Positions 42,200 through 51,640 of a DNA stretch of 64,000 bases are shown here, in pieces (the first letter of the stretch is position 1; every line of letters starts with the position of its first letter). Below the pieces are notes generated by a model. It made no database searches. It worked only from the letters and a program-made list of their open reading frames with translations, and had not been told where the DNA came from. Source of the stretch: a virus; IMG/VR virus record IMGVR_UViG_3300023184_000037, positions 62,001 to 126,000 of that record, one strand, 5' to 3'. The translations under genes and the position numbers were made by a program.

Positions 42200-43396
42200 A
42201 TGACAATCGACGAATTAATACTAAAACCAGAGAGTGAGTTATCACAGGATGAAATTAAAATCTTGGTTGAGCATTATTCTATGTTGTCAGCAAAGTTCGG
42301 TGCCTATGAGCAAGCAGTAAAAGTAATGCTTAACTCTATTTATGGTGCCTTTGGAAACAAATGGTTTCACTTTTTTAATATAGACATCGCAGAATCTATC
42401 ACCTTACAGGGACAGTCTGCGATTCTATATTCTGAAAAGATTCTAAACAAATATTTTCAAGAGTTTTGGAATAAAGACCGAGCAGTTCATGAGTTTTTTA
42501 ACATTCAAGTTAAGAACAAATTGGTTCGACCATCAGTAGTTTATATTGATACAGATTCATGTTACGTACAGTTTGAAGAGATGTATGAATCTATTGAATG
42601 GCTTGGAGACAAGCTAACAATTGACCAATTCATTATGAAATTGTACAACTTCAGACTTAAAGATTATATTTTTAAGTGCATGGAGAAATATGCGGAAGCA
42701 ACCAATACTGAAAACTTCCTCCAGTTTGAATTGGAAACTATTGCATACTCTGGAATTTGGTTGGCTAAGAAAAAATACTTGCAGAATCTCGCATGGGACG
42801 ATAAAATTGGAATTGATGACAGACACCCATCTCTTAAGAAGGTAAAAACTATCGGATTTGATACAATTCAAAGTTCAACTCCAGCTCTCGCAAGAAAGCA
42901 GTTGACGGAGATTCTTAAACTGATTCTTTCAGAAAAACCTACCGCTTCTTTATTGAAGAGACTTGTAGATTATTTGAAACAATGTAAAAAAGAATTTCAA
43001 TTAGCAAGTGTTGATGAGATATGTTTTAATAAAAGAACAAACAATCTTGAAAAATATATCGTAGATGATACGGTAGAATTTCAATATGGTTTAAAATGTC
43101 CGCCAAACGTAAAAGCCGCAGGTTTCTATAATTTCTTAATGAATCAAAATCCAAAGTTTAAGAACAAATATAAGATGATTGGTAACGGTGAAAAACTGAA
43201 ACTATATCACTGTAAACATGCAACTTGCGAGATATTTGCATACCAACCTGGAGCTCACCCTTATGAAATTGCACCGACAGTTGACTATGAAATGCAATTT
43301 GAAAAGAGTGTTATAGACCCATTGAACCGTGTTTTAACCGCAGTTGGACTGCACACATTAAATAGAAACTTAATTTATTCAACCTCATTATTTTAA
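42200..43396 (+). CDS. 43B: DNA polymerase, C-terminal part (gp43B: motifs B and C)
   Basis: A 398-residue fragment carrying the rest of the family B polymerase. Motif B is KVMLNSIYGAFGNKWFHFFN and motif C is VVYIDTDSCYVQFEE. The KKxY-like motif follows in WLAKKKYLQNLAWDD. The C-terminus NLIYSTSLF likely ends in a clamp-binding peptide. It starts in the fingers at about residue 1 of helix P and complements the exonuclease/motif A part at 34501. Both parts have intact catalytic residues. Confidence 0.9.
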   Translation: MTIDELILKPESELSQDEIKILVEHYSMLSAKFGAYEQAVKVMLNSIYGAFGNKWFHFFNIDIAESITLQGQSAILYSEKILNKYFQEFWNKDRAVHEFFNIQVKNKLVRPSVVYIDTDSCYVQFEEMYESIEWLGDKLTIDQFIMKLYNFRLKDYIFKCMEKYAEATNTENFLQFELETIAYSGIWLAKKKYLQNLAWDDKIGIDDRHPSLKKVKTIGFDTIQSSTPALARKQLTEILKLILSEKPTASLLKRLVDYLKQCKKEFQLASVDEICFNKRTNNLEKYIVDDTVEFQYGLKCPPNVKAAGFYNFLMNQNPKFKNKYKMIGNGEKLKLYHCKHATCEIFAYQPGAHPYEIAPTVDYEMQFEKSVIDPLNRVLTAVGLHTLNRNLIYSTSLF

Positions 43397-43398
43397 TT

Positions 43399-43590
43399 AT
43401 GGATATCGATATCGAAGACTTAACGCCAGACCAAAAAGAATACGTCAATCATTATAAAAGAATCAATAGTAGACTTGAGGTTCTTATGACGCAAATGGCA
43501 ATAATACAAAATGAGACTAAAGTTCTAATAGAGGAACTTGAAGACCTCAGAAAAAAAGAAACAAAACAATACAAAAATGGCAAAAAATAA
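43399..43590 (+). CDS. Small coiled-coil protein, unknown
   Basis: A 63-residue, highly charged helix (INSRLEVLMTQMAIIQNETK, VLIEELEDLRKKETK) between the polymerase half and uvsX, overlapping the uvsX start by 14 bases. Probably a small replication accessory factor. No family recognised. Confidence 0.5.
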   Translation: MDIDIEDLTPDQKEYVNHYKRINSRLEVLMTQMAIIQNETKVLIEELEDLRKKETKQYKNGKK

Positions 43591-44695
43591 ATTTACATTT
43601 GACGACTTAAATGCAGAACTTGCGGGATTAAATCCATTAGGTTCTGTTATGGACAAATCAGACTTTTCTGAAGTTACTGAATGGATTCATACTGGAAATT
43701 ACCACTTAAACGCATGCCTATCTGGTAGTTTATTTGGTGGATGGCCAAACAACCGATCTTGCTCAATCGCTGGACCTTCAGGAACTGGTAAAACTTTCTT
43801 GACACTGAATTCAGTTCGAGAGGCAATTAACATGGGTTACTATGTAATCTATTATGATTCAGAAGCCGCAGTCGACAAAGACCAAATGCTAAAATTTGGT
43901 ATTGATGTAACTAAAGTTAACTACCAGCCTGTAAATACAGTGCAAGAGTTTAGAACTTCAGTAACTTCAATTACTCAAAAAATGCAAGAGGTTAAAAGAA
44001 AGGGCGGAGATATTCAAAAGATTATGATTATCTTGGATAGTGCTGGTAACCTTGCAACTGCAAAAGAAATCGAGGATGCTGCAACTGGAAGTGAAAAAGC
44101 TGATATGACACGTTCTAAAATTTTAAAGTCAATCTTTAGAATTATTATGACTCCATTAGCTGACTTAAAGATTCCTTTCCTATTCACAAATCACACATAC
44201 CAAACCCAAGATTTTATCTCACGACAAGTTGCCGGAGGTGGTACTGGACCTGAGTATGCCGCTTCAATAGTTCTTATGTTAAATAAGGCGCAATTGAAAG
44301 ATGGAGCTGAAAAGGTTGGTATCATTGTAAGCGCTAAGCCTGATAAGAATCGTTTTGCTAAACCTCATCCAATTAAATTCCATTTAGATTTTACTAAAGG
44401 TATGAACCCTTATGTTGGATTAGAACAATATGCAACATGGGATATTTGTGGAATCACTAGAGGTTCTATCGAGAAGGGTGTTAAAATTCCTAAAGCAACT
44501 GCAAGAGGATGGATTTGTAAACACTTAGATGAAACTGTTTCAAACGCAGAATTCTTTACTGAAAAGGTTTTCACCCAAGAAGTATTGGAGAAAATCAATG
44601 AGTACATTAAACCACTTTTTAACTACAACACGTCAGCAGAAACTCTTGATAACGAAATCGGAGAGTTACTAAATGATGACTTACACATGGAATAA
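43577..44695 (+). CDS. uvsX: RecA-like recombinase, T4 UvsX-like
   Basis: I start at the ATG at 43577 (372 residues; T4 UvsX 391) rather than the upstream in-frame ATG, because MAKNKFTFDDL is preceded by an A-rich leader. Walker A is GPSGTGKTFL. Walker B is KIMIILDSAGNL. Loop region FISRQVAGGGTGPEYAAS, and an acidic C-terminus (EIGELLNDDLHME). It drives strand exchange with UvsY and gp32. It is next to the gp41 helicase gene, as in T4. Confidence 0.9.
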   Translation: MAKNKFTFDDLNAELAGLNPLGSVMDKSDFSEVTEWIHTGNYHLNACLSGSLFGGWPNNRSCSIAGPSGTGKTFLTLNSVREAINMGYYVIYYDSEAAVDKDQMLKFGIDVTKVNYQPVNTVQEFRTSVTSITQKMQEVKRKGGDIQKIMIILDSAGNLATAKEIEDAATGSEKADMTRSKILKSIFRIIMTPLADLKIPFLFTNHTYQTQDFISRQVAGGGTGPEYAASIVLMLNKAQLKDGAEKVGIIVSAKPDKNRFAKPHPIKFHLDFTKGMNPYVGLEQYATWDICGITRGSIEKGVKIPKATARGWICKHLDETVSNAEFFTEKVFTQEVLEKINEYIKPLFNYNTSAETLDNEIGELLNDDLHME

Positions 44696-44696
44696 T

Positions 44697-45008
44697 ATGG
44701 AAGTAAATCTTAATCGACTAGATGAAGACAAACTACCCATAAAATATATTTTAGGCATCCATGAACAACTAGAAAGTTTTCCGGATGCCTTTGATATTAT
44801 CCATGTATATGTTGTCGAAACTATGAAAAAACCAGACCGACCAAGAATCAATTTTACAAAACATTCATTGATGACATATCATGCATGCGGTAATATTGAA
44901 AATGCGGAGAAGGGCCTACAACAAGCAATTGGACTTGGTTTAATTGAACAAACCCACTTCGAAGAGGGAAAAGAAGCATATAAAATATTAATGAACCCGT
45001 TCCAATAA
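44697..45008 (+). CDS. Small protein between uvsX and helicase, unknown
   Basis: I start at the ATG right after the uvsX stop (103 residues). The sequence has a possible winged-helix pattern (HSLMTYHACGNIENAEKGLQ, AIGLGLIEQTHFEEG). The place corresponds to gene 40 in T4 but I see no similarity to it. The helicase promoter begins just after its stop. Confidence 0.5.
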   Translation: MEVNLNRLDEDKLPIKYILGIHEQLESFPDAFDIIHVYVVETMKKPDRPRINFTKHSLMTYHACGNIENAEKGLQQAIGLGLIEQTHFEEGKEAYKILMNPFQ

Positions 45009-45036
45009 GAAACTTTACCCCAAACAGGCTTATAAT
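45007..45036 (+). promoter_or_regulatory. GAAAC-N17-TATAAT promoter for the helicase operon
   Basis: GAAAC at 45009-45013, exactly 17 bases, TATAAT at 45031-45036; 13 bases before the helicase ATG. Confidence 0.65.
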
Positions 45037-45048
45037 CTAAAAAAATAT

Positions 45049-46362
45049 ATGAAATTCGGACAAGAACAAGAAAAAATATTCTTTAAGTTATCTTTGGCAA
45101 AACCAAAGTACTTAGAAAAAATAAAAAAAGGCTTTTATACTTCAGATGAAATAGATACGATGCATTTTCTTGCAACAAAGTTCTATGAGAAATTCCATGA
45201 GACTCCAAAAGCGGATCAAATGAAAATTCTTTCACAAAGTCCTAAATTTAAAGGAAAAGTTGATGAAAGAATTATTGAATTAGTTTACGACACGGATCTT
45301 ACTCAATATGATGAGGAGTGGCTAGTTTCTACTGCTGAGGCTTGGATTAAATGGAGAACATTCGATACGACCTTAATCGACACAATTGAGTACATTAAAA
45401 CGACTGAAGTAACTCCAGAAAATGCAGATTCTATAATCTCAAAAGTTAAAAGTTTAATCAATGACCGAAATTCAATTGTATTTAACTCGGACATTGGATT
45501 AGATTTCTTTAATCCAGAAGACCACCACCAAAAGAATGGTTCCAAAGTATCGACTGGATATAACTTTTTAGATAGATTACTTTCCGGAGGTTATGACAAA
45601 GATGGTTCATTGGTAGTTTATGTTGGAGAACAAAATATTGGTAAGTCTATTTTCTTAGCAAATGATGCTTCAAATTTTGTTAAAATGGGTGTTAACACTG
45701 CATTTGTTTCAGCAGAGATGGCAGCTCATAAAGTTCTTAAAAGAATTGGAGCAAACCTACTTACAATACCAATGAATGAATATGATGCCAAAGCCGAAAA
45801 TAAAGACTTAATGAAAAGAAAGCTTGAAAATGTAGGTGATGGTTTAACTCCACCAGGACAATTATTTGTTAAACAATTTCCAACATCACAAGCAACCGTA
45901 CCAGATATTGAAGCCTATTTAAAACAAATCGAAGAGGAACGTAAAATAAAACTAGGAGCTATTGTTATTGACTACATTAATATCTTAGCAAACCATAGAA
46001 ATCTAAACTCTGAAAATACATATCTTAAAATCAAACAAATTGCCGAAGATTTACGTGCAATGGGAGTAAGAAATGGTTGGTTGATAGTTACTGCAACACA
46101 GATTAATCGAAACAACTATAATTCAAGTGATATTGGAATGGGAGACGTTGCAGAATCCGCAGGTCTTTCACATACTGCAGATTTAATGCTTGGAATTATT
46201 CAAGATGATATTATGCGAGCATCATTTGAATACTGGCTTAAAGTCTTAAAAATTAGAGATGGTGAAGGTAAGGGCGTTAAATGCCGACTAGATATTAATT
46301 ATCAATATATGAGACTTACCGAAACTGACGATGTTACAAATTCAAACATACACAACTTATAA
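45049..46362 (+). CDS. 41: Replicative DNA helicase, T4 gp41-like (DnaB family)
   Basis: A 437-residue protein (T4 gp41 is 475). The N-terminal half is helical. The RecA-like core has Walker A VYVGEQNIGKSIFLAND, H1a region TAFVSAEMAAHKVLKR, Walker B LGAIVIDYINILAN, motif H3 WLIVTATQINRNNYN, and an arginine finger region KVLKIRDGEGKG. It unwinds DNA 5' to 3' ahead of the fork and works with the gp61 primase. Confidence 0.9.
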   Translation: MKFGQEQEKIFFKLSLAKPKYLEKIKKGFYTSDEIDTMHFLATKFYEKFHETPKADQMKILSQSPKFKGKVDERIIELVYDTDLTQYDEEWLVSTAEAWIKWRTFDTTLIDTIEYIKTTEVTPENADSIISKVKSLINDRNSIVFNSDIGLDFFNPEDHHQKNGSKVSTGYNFLDRLLSGGYDKDGSLVVYVGEQNIGKSIFLANDASNFVKMGVNTAFVSAEMAAHKVLKRIGANLLTIPMNEYDAKAENKDLMKRKLENVGDGLTPPGQLFVKQFPTSQATVPDIEAYLKQIEEERKIKLGAIVIDYINILANHRNLNSENTYLKIKQIAEDLRAMGVRNGWLIVTATQINRNNYNSSDIGMGDVAESAGLSHTADLMLGIIQDDIMRASFEYWLKVLKIRDGEGKGVKCRLDINYQYMRLTETDDVTNSNIHNL

Positions 46363-46364
46363 AA

Positions 46365-46808
46365 ATGAGAACACAAAGAGATAAAATATTCGACAATACA
46401 TTTGCTGAGAGTGAATTTGAATTAGACAGTTCATTTTCTTTCGATATTGCACCAAGCTACTTAGACAACCGTGACGAAGAGGATAAAATTGAAACGCAAA
46501 TAATTATTACTAAAATCCACGAGTTAATTGAATCTTCTCGATTCAAACACTTTAATAACATCAATGAATTTAATGAGACTGTTAAATTAAAAAAGAATGA
46601 AATTAACGAAATCTATGAATTTATTTCAGATGAGCTCCGACCAAACCATTCAATCATTGAAGTATTTTCGGAATTGTGTGATTACTTTAATGTAAATCCA
46701 ACAAAATTCTACCAGTCACTAGGAAACAAATTTAAAGAGGAGCTAATCGAGGTATTAGACAAGAAGACAAACGTACTAAAGAAAAAGCATATAAATAGAT
46801 TATTCTAA
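46365..46808 (+). CDS. Conserved-looking helical protein, unknown
   Basis: A 147-residue acidic helical protein. Recurring pattern in its C-terminus: EVFSELCDYFNVNPTKFYQS, LGNKFKEELIEVLDKKTNVL. Similar short proteins follow the helicase in other T4-like phages, in my recollection. It is flanked by 2-base gaps in the gp41-gp47-gp46 operon, so a role in helicase loading or recombination is plausible but unproven. Confidence 0.5.
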   Translation: MRTQRDKIFDNTFAESEFELDSSFSFDIAPSYLDNRDEEDKIETQIIITKIHELIESSRFKHFNNINEFNETVKLKKNEINEIYEFISDELRPNHSIIEVFSELCDYFNVNPTKFYQSLGNKFKEELIEVLDKKTNVLKKKHINRLF

Positions 46809-46810
46809 AT

Positions 46811-47923
46811 ATGATTCAACAAGCAAATTTAAACAAGCCAGTTAAAAGAATTTGGATTCTAGGTGATATGCACTTGGGAGTCCGATCGAGTTCTTTGGAA
46901 TGGTTAGAAATGCAAAAAGATTTTTATGACAACCAATTTATTCCGACCCTATTAGAAAATTATGAAGAGGGAGATATTTTGGTTCAAGTTGGAGATGCTT
47001 TCGATAATAGACAAAGTGTAAACATTAGAGTACTACATTATGCAATTGACCTTTTTGAAAGGTTAGGAAATATCCTACCGACCCACGTAATCTGTGGAAA
47101 CCACGATATCTGGGCAAAAAAGAGTAATGATGTAAGTTCTATTGATGCACTTAAATGGATTCCAAATGTAAGTATTTACAAAGAACCTCAAACATTCCAT
47201 TGGGGTGGACGGGAAGTCTTATTGATGCCATGGAGGCGAGATACTGAACATGAGATCGAAACTTTAGATGCTTACCCAAATGCTGAAATTGTATTTTGCC
47301 ATTCAGAAGTTCGAGGTATTAAATTAAATAAGAAGGTTGATAATCACCACGGAACAGATTCAACATCATACGACCGATTTACTGCAGTTTATTCAGGACA
47401 TATTCATTATAGACAGAGGCGAGGCCAATTAAGAATGGTTGGAACTCCATACGAACTTACCCGTTCTGATATGGATAACACTAAAGGATTTGACTTGGTT
47501 AATTTAGAAGACATGCAGGAAACTTTCTTTGAGAATACAATATCACCAAAGTTTGTTAAATTCAATCTAACTAATCTTTATAATACACCTCTTGGAGAAT
47601 TTAAAGATGCTATTAGAAACAATTTTGTAGACCTTTATGTTCCATCGAATATTGCAACCACATCGGCTCTTTCGCGACTGATTAATAAAGTACAAACAAT
47701 AAGTAGAAAAATTGACCCCAATATCTACGAACAAGACACATTCTTAGACGAGGATTCATACGACATGGACCAGATCGAGGACCTATACAAAAATTATAAT
47801 ATCCTACATCTTTGTAATATCTATGTTGATAATACTGTACATGCCGAAGATGTTAAAACGCAAATCAAAGATCGTTTAAAGAAACTTCACGATTTTTATG
47901 CGTATAATAATCAAATGGATTAA
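46811..47923 (+). CDS. 47: Recombination nuclease subunit, T4 gp47-like (Mre11/SbcD)
   Basis: A 370-residue calcineurin-type nuclease (T4 gp47 is 339). Metal motifs in order: GDMHLGVRSSS, VQVGDAFDNR, VICGNHDIWAK, IVFCHSEVRG and YSGHIHYRQ. It forms the nuclease dimer of the gp46/gp47 complex that resects ends and produces single strands for UvsX. The gene is followed after 2 bases by gp46. Confidence 0.92.
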   Translation: MIQQANLNKPVKRIWILGDMHLGVRSSSLEWLEMQKDFYDNQFIPTLLENYEEGDILVQVGDAFDNRQSVNIRVLHYAIDLFERLGNILPTHVICGNHDIWAKKSNDVSSIDALKWIPNVSIYKEPQTFHWGGREVLLMPWRRDTEHEIETLDAYPNAEIVFCHSEVRGIKLNKKVDNHHGTDSTSYDRFTAVYSGHIHYRQRRGQLRMVGTPYELTRSDMDNTKGFDLVNLEDMQETFFENTISPKFVKFNLTNLYNTPLGEFKDAIRNNFVDLYVPSNIATTSALSRLINKVQTISRKIDPNIYEQDTFLDEDSYDMDQIEDLYKNYNILHLCNIYVDNTVHAEDVKTQIKDRLKKLHDFYAYNNQMD

Positions 47924-47925
47924 AT

Positions 47926-49599
47926 ATGAAAATACAAAGTATTGAACTTAAAAACTTTGCATCTTACGGTAATCAAGTTCAAACTATAAGATTTGAAGAT
48001 GATAAATCTGAACTATTTTTAACACTAGGAAAAAATGGTGAAGGCAAAACAACTATTGCTAACGCGATAGTTTTTGCGCTTTACGGTAAAGTCGAAGGTG
48101 TTAAAATGTCCGACCTTCCAAATCGAATTAATAAAGAACTTTGGGTCCGAATAACACTACAATGTAAAAGTATTACTGTTGTTATAGAACGAGGACTTGC
48201 TCCTGGAATTTTTAAAGTACTCCTAAATGGAATTGAATTTGACAAGGCAGGAAAACGTTCAGTACAAGAATATCTTGAAGAGGAAATCTATGGAATTCCA
48301 TATCATGTATTCAAAAACATCATTATTCTTTCTGTTAATGACTTTAAGTCTTTTTTAACGATGAGTAATAGTGACAAGCGCCAAATTATCGACAAAATGT
48401 TTGGATTCTCTATCTTAAATGATATGCAAAATGCTCTTAAAGAGGAGAGACGAAACCTCAAAAGTGATATTGATGGATTTGCTAGAGAATTGGTACAAAT
48501 AAATGAAAACATAAAACAGGTTCAAATTAAATTGGACCAATTAATGGCCGAAAGCCAAGAAAAGGACAAAAAGAAAATTCAGCATCTTAAAGACTCTCTT
48601 GTTAAATATGATGAGAGTAAAAAGAAGTTAGAAGAGGCTCAAGGTAAAATTACTGCAAGTATCAAAGGTTTAAATTTAGACCTACAAACAAAACAATCTA
48701 CTGAAACTGAACTTAAGTTTAAAATAACCGAACTTAAAAAGAAATTAGAATTGTATGAGAATAATGCATGCCCAACCTGTGAACATGAACTTACTGGAGA
48801 ATTTCATAACTCTAGAAAAGACGAACTTGAATCCGAACTAAAGGATATTCCAAGTCGACTTCTAGAAGTTTCAAAAGAAGTTTCAAACATAAAGGATTCT
48901 ATTAGCGATCTTAGAGACAAGGACAGCGCTGTTCGTGACAAAGTATCTTCACTAAATACAAACATTGCAAACTTTAAAAGGGAACTTTTATCAATTTCGG
49001 CAGCAATTAAAGGTTCTACTGATTTCTCCCACATGGAGCAAATTATTGCTGACTTTGAAACACAAGAATTGGAGAAAGGAAATCTAAAAGATACTAAAAC
49101 AATCGACTATAATTTTTTAGAAATGGTTGAAGAGGTTCTTGGAGAGGATGGAGTTAAAAATCTTGCTATCAAGACTATATTGCCAGGATTGAATGCAAAC
49201 ATTGCAGCTATGACCCAGACAATGCACCTTCACTTCCACCTCAGGTTTGATGAGAAATTCAATTGTATTATCAATCACTTAGGGGAGGAGATTAATCCAA
49301 TGACCCTTTCAACAGGTGAACGTAAGAAGGCAGACTTTATAATTATTATTGCAATTATTAAAATCTTAAAGTTAAGATTCCCACAATTAAATCTGCTTTT
49401 CTTAGATGAGTTGTTAAGTTCGGTTGATCAGGACGGGATCCATAATATTCTAAAAATCTTGAGTGGAGTAATTAAAGAGAGTAAAATAAATTGTTTTGTG
49501 ATTAACCATACACCGTTACCTCATGAGATATTTGATAAAAAGATTCAAATTTTCAGAGAAAATGGATTCTCTAAGTTTGATATTGAACTAATAGAATAA
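47926..49599 (+). CDS. 46: Recombination ATPase subunit, T4 gp46-like (Rad50/SbcC)
   Basis: A 557-residue SMC-type ATPase (T4 gp46 is 560). Walker A: LGKNGEGKTTIANAI. Two coiled-coil arms flank a zinc hook NACPTCEHEL (C-x-x-C). Signature motif: MTLSTGERKKADFI. Walker B: LNLLFLDELLSSVDQDG. It tethers DNA ends and regulates gp47. All functional motifs are intact. Confidence 0.93.
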   Translation: MKIQSIELKNFASYGNQVQTIRFEDDKSELFLTLGKNGEGKTTIANAIVFALYGKVEGVKMSDLPNRINKELWVRITLQCKSITVVIERGLAPGIFKVLLNGIEFDKAGKRSVQEYLEEEIYGIPYHVFKNIIILSVNDFKSFLTMSNSDKRQIIDKMFGFSILNDMQNALKEERRNLKSDIDGFARELVQINENIKQVQIKLDQLMAESQEKDKKKIQHLKDSLVKYDESKKKLEEAQGKITASIKGLNLDLQTKQSTETELKFKITELKKKLELYENNACPTCEHELTGEFHNSRKDELESELKDIPSRLLEVSKEVSNIKDSISDLRDKDSAVRDKVSSLNTNIANFKRELLSISAAIKGSTDFSHMEQIIADFETQELEKGNLKDTKTIDYNFLEMVEEVLGEDGVKNLAIKTILPGLNANIAAMTQTMHLHFHLRFDEKFNCIINHLGEEINPMTLSTGERKKADFIIIIAIIKILKLRFPQLNLLFLDELLSSVDQDGIHNILKILSGVIKESKINCFVINHTPLPHEIFDKKIQIFRENGFSKFDIELIE

Positions 49600-49611
49600 G
49601 ATATATACTTA

Positions 49612-50433
49612 ATGGCAAACTATAACCAAAAATTTAACTCTGACGATAGTGTAATTAGACACATCATTATTGGATTTTTAGCCGATTTGAATGCTAAATT
49701 GTATTTTCATCGACAGTTATCTAATTCTGAAAGAATTGTCGTAGATGTTCCATTCTACTACTCAATAACTGGAGATGACCAGTTTCTGAGAGACCAGTTC
49801 CTTTTTTCAACGGCATCTGGACCTTTTTGTATGCCCGATAAGGCGCATGCTGACGCAAATTACGATATTGTACCAAGAGGAATTGTAAGCCTTTCAGGCC
49901 TTACTATTGATTCTGCTAAATTGGTTAATAAAAGAACCATGGGTAATTATACAAAAATGAACCCTGAAGGAATCGTAGAAGCCTATGTTGCAGAATTTGA
50001 CATGATTCCGATAACTATGAGTTTTGATATTGAAATACTAACATCATCAACATTAGATTCTTTTAAAATAGTCGAAGCAATTATTAAAAGAATGTACAAA
50101 TCAAATTACTTTAATGTTGAAGTTGGCCATTTAGAAGAGGGTAACTATAGAATTGCATCATATTACGCGCTTCCAGAAGATTACAGTATGGAAAGACCTA
50201 TAGGATTTACATACGAAGACAAAGACAAATATAAAATAAGTGTTCCAATCGAAGTTAACTCATTCCTTCCAGCATTTAACTGGGGTAATGAACAAAGTTT
50301 TGGTATTAACAAACGATCTACCGAACAATTTGCAGGAAACCGAATGTTTACAATTGATACAAATGTGATTAATAAAACATCCAATGAGGAAAGCAATAGG
50401 GTTATCGATGAAACCGATTTTGATAATAGGTAA
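49612..50433 (+). CDS. 15: Tail completion/sheath terminator, T4 gp15-like
   Basis: A 273-residue protein (T4 gp15 is 272). Shared pattern: an N-terminal helix ending in LYFHRQLSNSERIVVDVPFYY (compare QIKRQL...IRVPITYAS), then YVAEFDMIPITMSFDIEILT and LDSFKIVEAIIKRMYKSNYF (compare PIKMIYELSIFTRYEDDMFQIVEQILPYF). gp15 caps the tail tube and connects to the neck. It starts the late virion block and is not preceded by a strong promoter box. Confidence 0.6.
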   Translation: MANYNQKFNSDDSVIRHIIIGFLADLNAKLYFHRQLSNSERIVVDVPFYYSITGDDQFLRDQFLFSTASGPFCMPDKAHADANYDIVPRGIVSLSGLTIDSAKLVNKRTMGNYTKMNPEGIVEAYVAEFDMIPITMSFDIEILTSSTLDSFKIVEAIIKRMYKSNYFNVEVGHLEEGNYRIASYYALPEDYSMERPIGFTYEDKDKYKISVPIEVNSFLPAFNWGNEQSFGINKRSTEQFAGNRMFTIDTNVINKTSNEESNRVIDETDFDNR

Positions 50434-50442
50434 ATAATTAAT

Positions 50443-50454
50443 GATATATAAATA
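50443..50454 (+). promoter_or_regulatory. Late promoter with exact TATAAATA
   Basis: GATATATAAATA, 18 bases before the 350-residue protein. Confidence 0.6.
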
Positions 50455-50471
50455 AAATAAAATAAAACAAT

Positions 50472-51524
50472 ATGACAACTAATATTCTTGCACCATTTGT
50501 TAAATTAGACGAATCTTTTCAGTTTTATGTAAGCGGAAGATTATTCGAAATGAGTGAAACAGAAATTAAGGAAGTTGAAGGTACTAACAATTCAACCCTA
50601 ATTAATGCAATTAATGCATTTGAATCTTTTCAATTTACAGAAGATTCAGTAAGATGGTTCCATGGACCAAGCAAATTTATTTACAATTTAACTGAAGGAG
50701 TTTTCCAACATAACAATTCAGAAATTATTGGAAATTCATTCTCAAATCACGTAATGGCTGCCGGTCATATTAGATATGCTGAAAAACCAATTGCTGAATT
50801 ATTTGAATCTCTTCCAACCCTATTAGAGAACTTTGTAACTCTTGATTTTGCTGCAACTTTTGAAGGAAATGAAGTAACTGTAAATCTTTTTAAATTAAAC
50901 GAAGAAGTTTACGTTGCACGTTACAACAAAGCAAACAAAATTGCAAAATTCTTTAAAGCAAAAAATGCTAATGAAGCAGTTGAATATGTTACTAAAGAAA
51001 CTGGAGAATCTGCACTTTCTTTCTTAAAAGAAATGGTTGAAGGACAATCTGCTGAACTTGCACTTAAAGAGCAAAAACTTGCAACTTACGAATCAATGAT
51101 TTCTTTCTTAAAAGACCAAAAAGGTTTATTGTCAACCGCTGATAGAAGCGATGCTGCTATTAAAGAGGCTGAGTCCCTAATCAATGGAGAAATCAAAGTA
51201 TGGGAGGACAAGATTGCTCAATTAGATGAAGCCGTTAAATTTATTGATTATAAATTTAATTCTCACAAAGTTCATAATCCATCTTGTGATATTATAGAAG
51301 GACATTTAGACAAAGATACTTATATATGTTATGGAATCTATGTTAAAGATAGTGGTTCTAAAAAGGTCGGACAAGAATTCATGGAGTACTATACAGGTGA
51401 AAACTATAAGTCAGGTTCTTTAAAAAGATCCAACTCTAGATATTATGAACCTGATACAATTCCAGCAAAATATTTAGCCGCTTGGAACGAGTTAAAGTCT
51501 AAATATGAAAATGAATACAAATAA
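50472..51524 (+). CDS. Late protein with coiled-coil centre, unknown
   Basis: A 350-residue protein. Residues about 1-170 are a globular alpha/beta region (SFQFYVSGRLFEMSETEIKE, FHGPSKFIYNLTEGVFQ, FVTLDFAATFEGNEVTVNLF). Residues about 185-260 are a coiled-coil (AELALKEQKLATYESMISFL). The C-terminus is Tyr/Lys-rich with YTGENYKSGSLKRS. It has a perfect late promoter and sits among head and tail genes, so it is probably a virion protein. I do not recognise a family. Confidence 0.6.
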   Translation: MTTNILAPFVKLDESFQFYVSGRLFEMSETEIKEVEGTNNSTLINAINAFESFQFTEDSVRWFHGPSKFIYNLTEGVFQHNNSEIIGNSFSNHVMAAGHIRYAEKPIAELFESLPTLLENFVTLDFAATFEGNEVTVNLFKLNEEVYVARYNKANKIAKFFKAKNANEAVEYVTKETGESALSFLKEMVEGQSAELALKEQKLATYESMISFLKDQKGLLSTADRSDAAIKEAESLINGEIKVWEDKIAQLDEAVKFIDYKFNSHKVHNPSCDIIEGHLDKDTYICYGIYVKDSGSKKVGQEFMEYYTGENYKSGSLKRSNSRYYEPDTIPAKYLAAWNELKSKYENEYK

Positions 51525-51548
51525 GATAGTATAAATATATTAAATTTT

Positions 51549-51573
51549 AAAGGGGTCGCCAAGCGTCCCCTTT
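51549..51573 (+). other. Strong GC hairpin without T-run
   Basis: AAAGGGGTCGC pairs with GCGTCCCCTTT around a CAA loop, with one T-T mismatch. It is followed by GGTGTC rather than a T tract, so it may be an RNA processing or mRNA end-stabilising element rather than a terminator. Confidence 0.55.
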
Positions 51574-51589
51574 GGTGTCTAGACTGGAA

Positions 51590-51620
51590 TTGAAACAGAA
51601 TCAATAATCCATTATATAAA
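51590..51620 (+). promoter_or_regulatory. TTGAAAC-N18-TATAAA promoter for gp55
   Basis: GAAAC at 51592-51596 and TATAAA at 51615-51620, 18 bases apart; 20 bases to the gp55 start. The late sigma gene thus seems under the early/middle class, as its role requires. Confidence 0.5.
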
Positions 51621-51640
51621 CCTAAACTAAATAAATTAAA

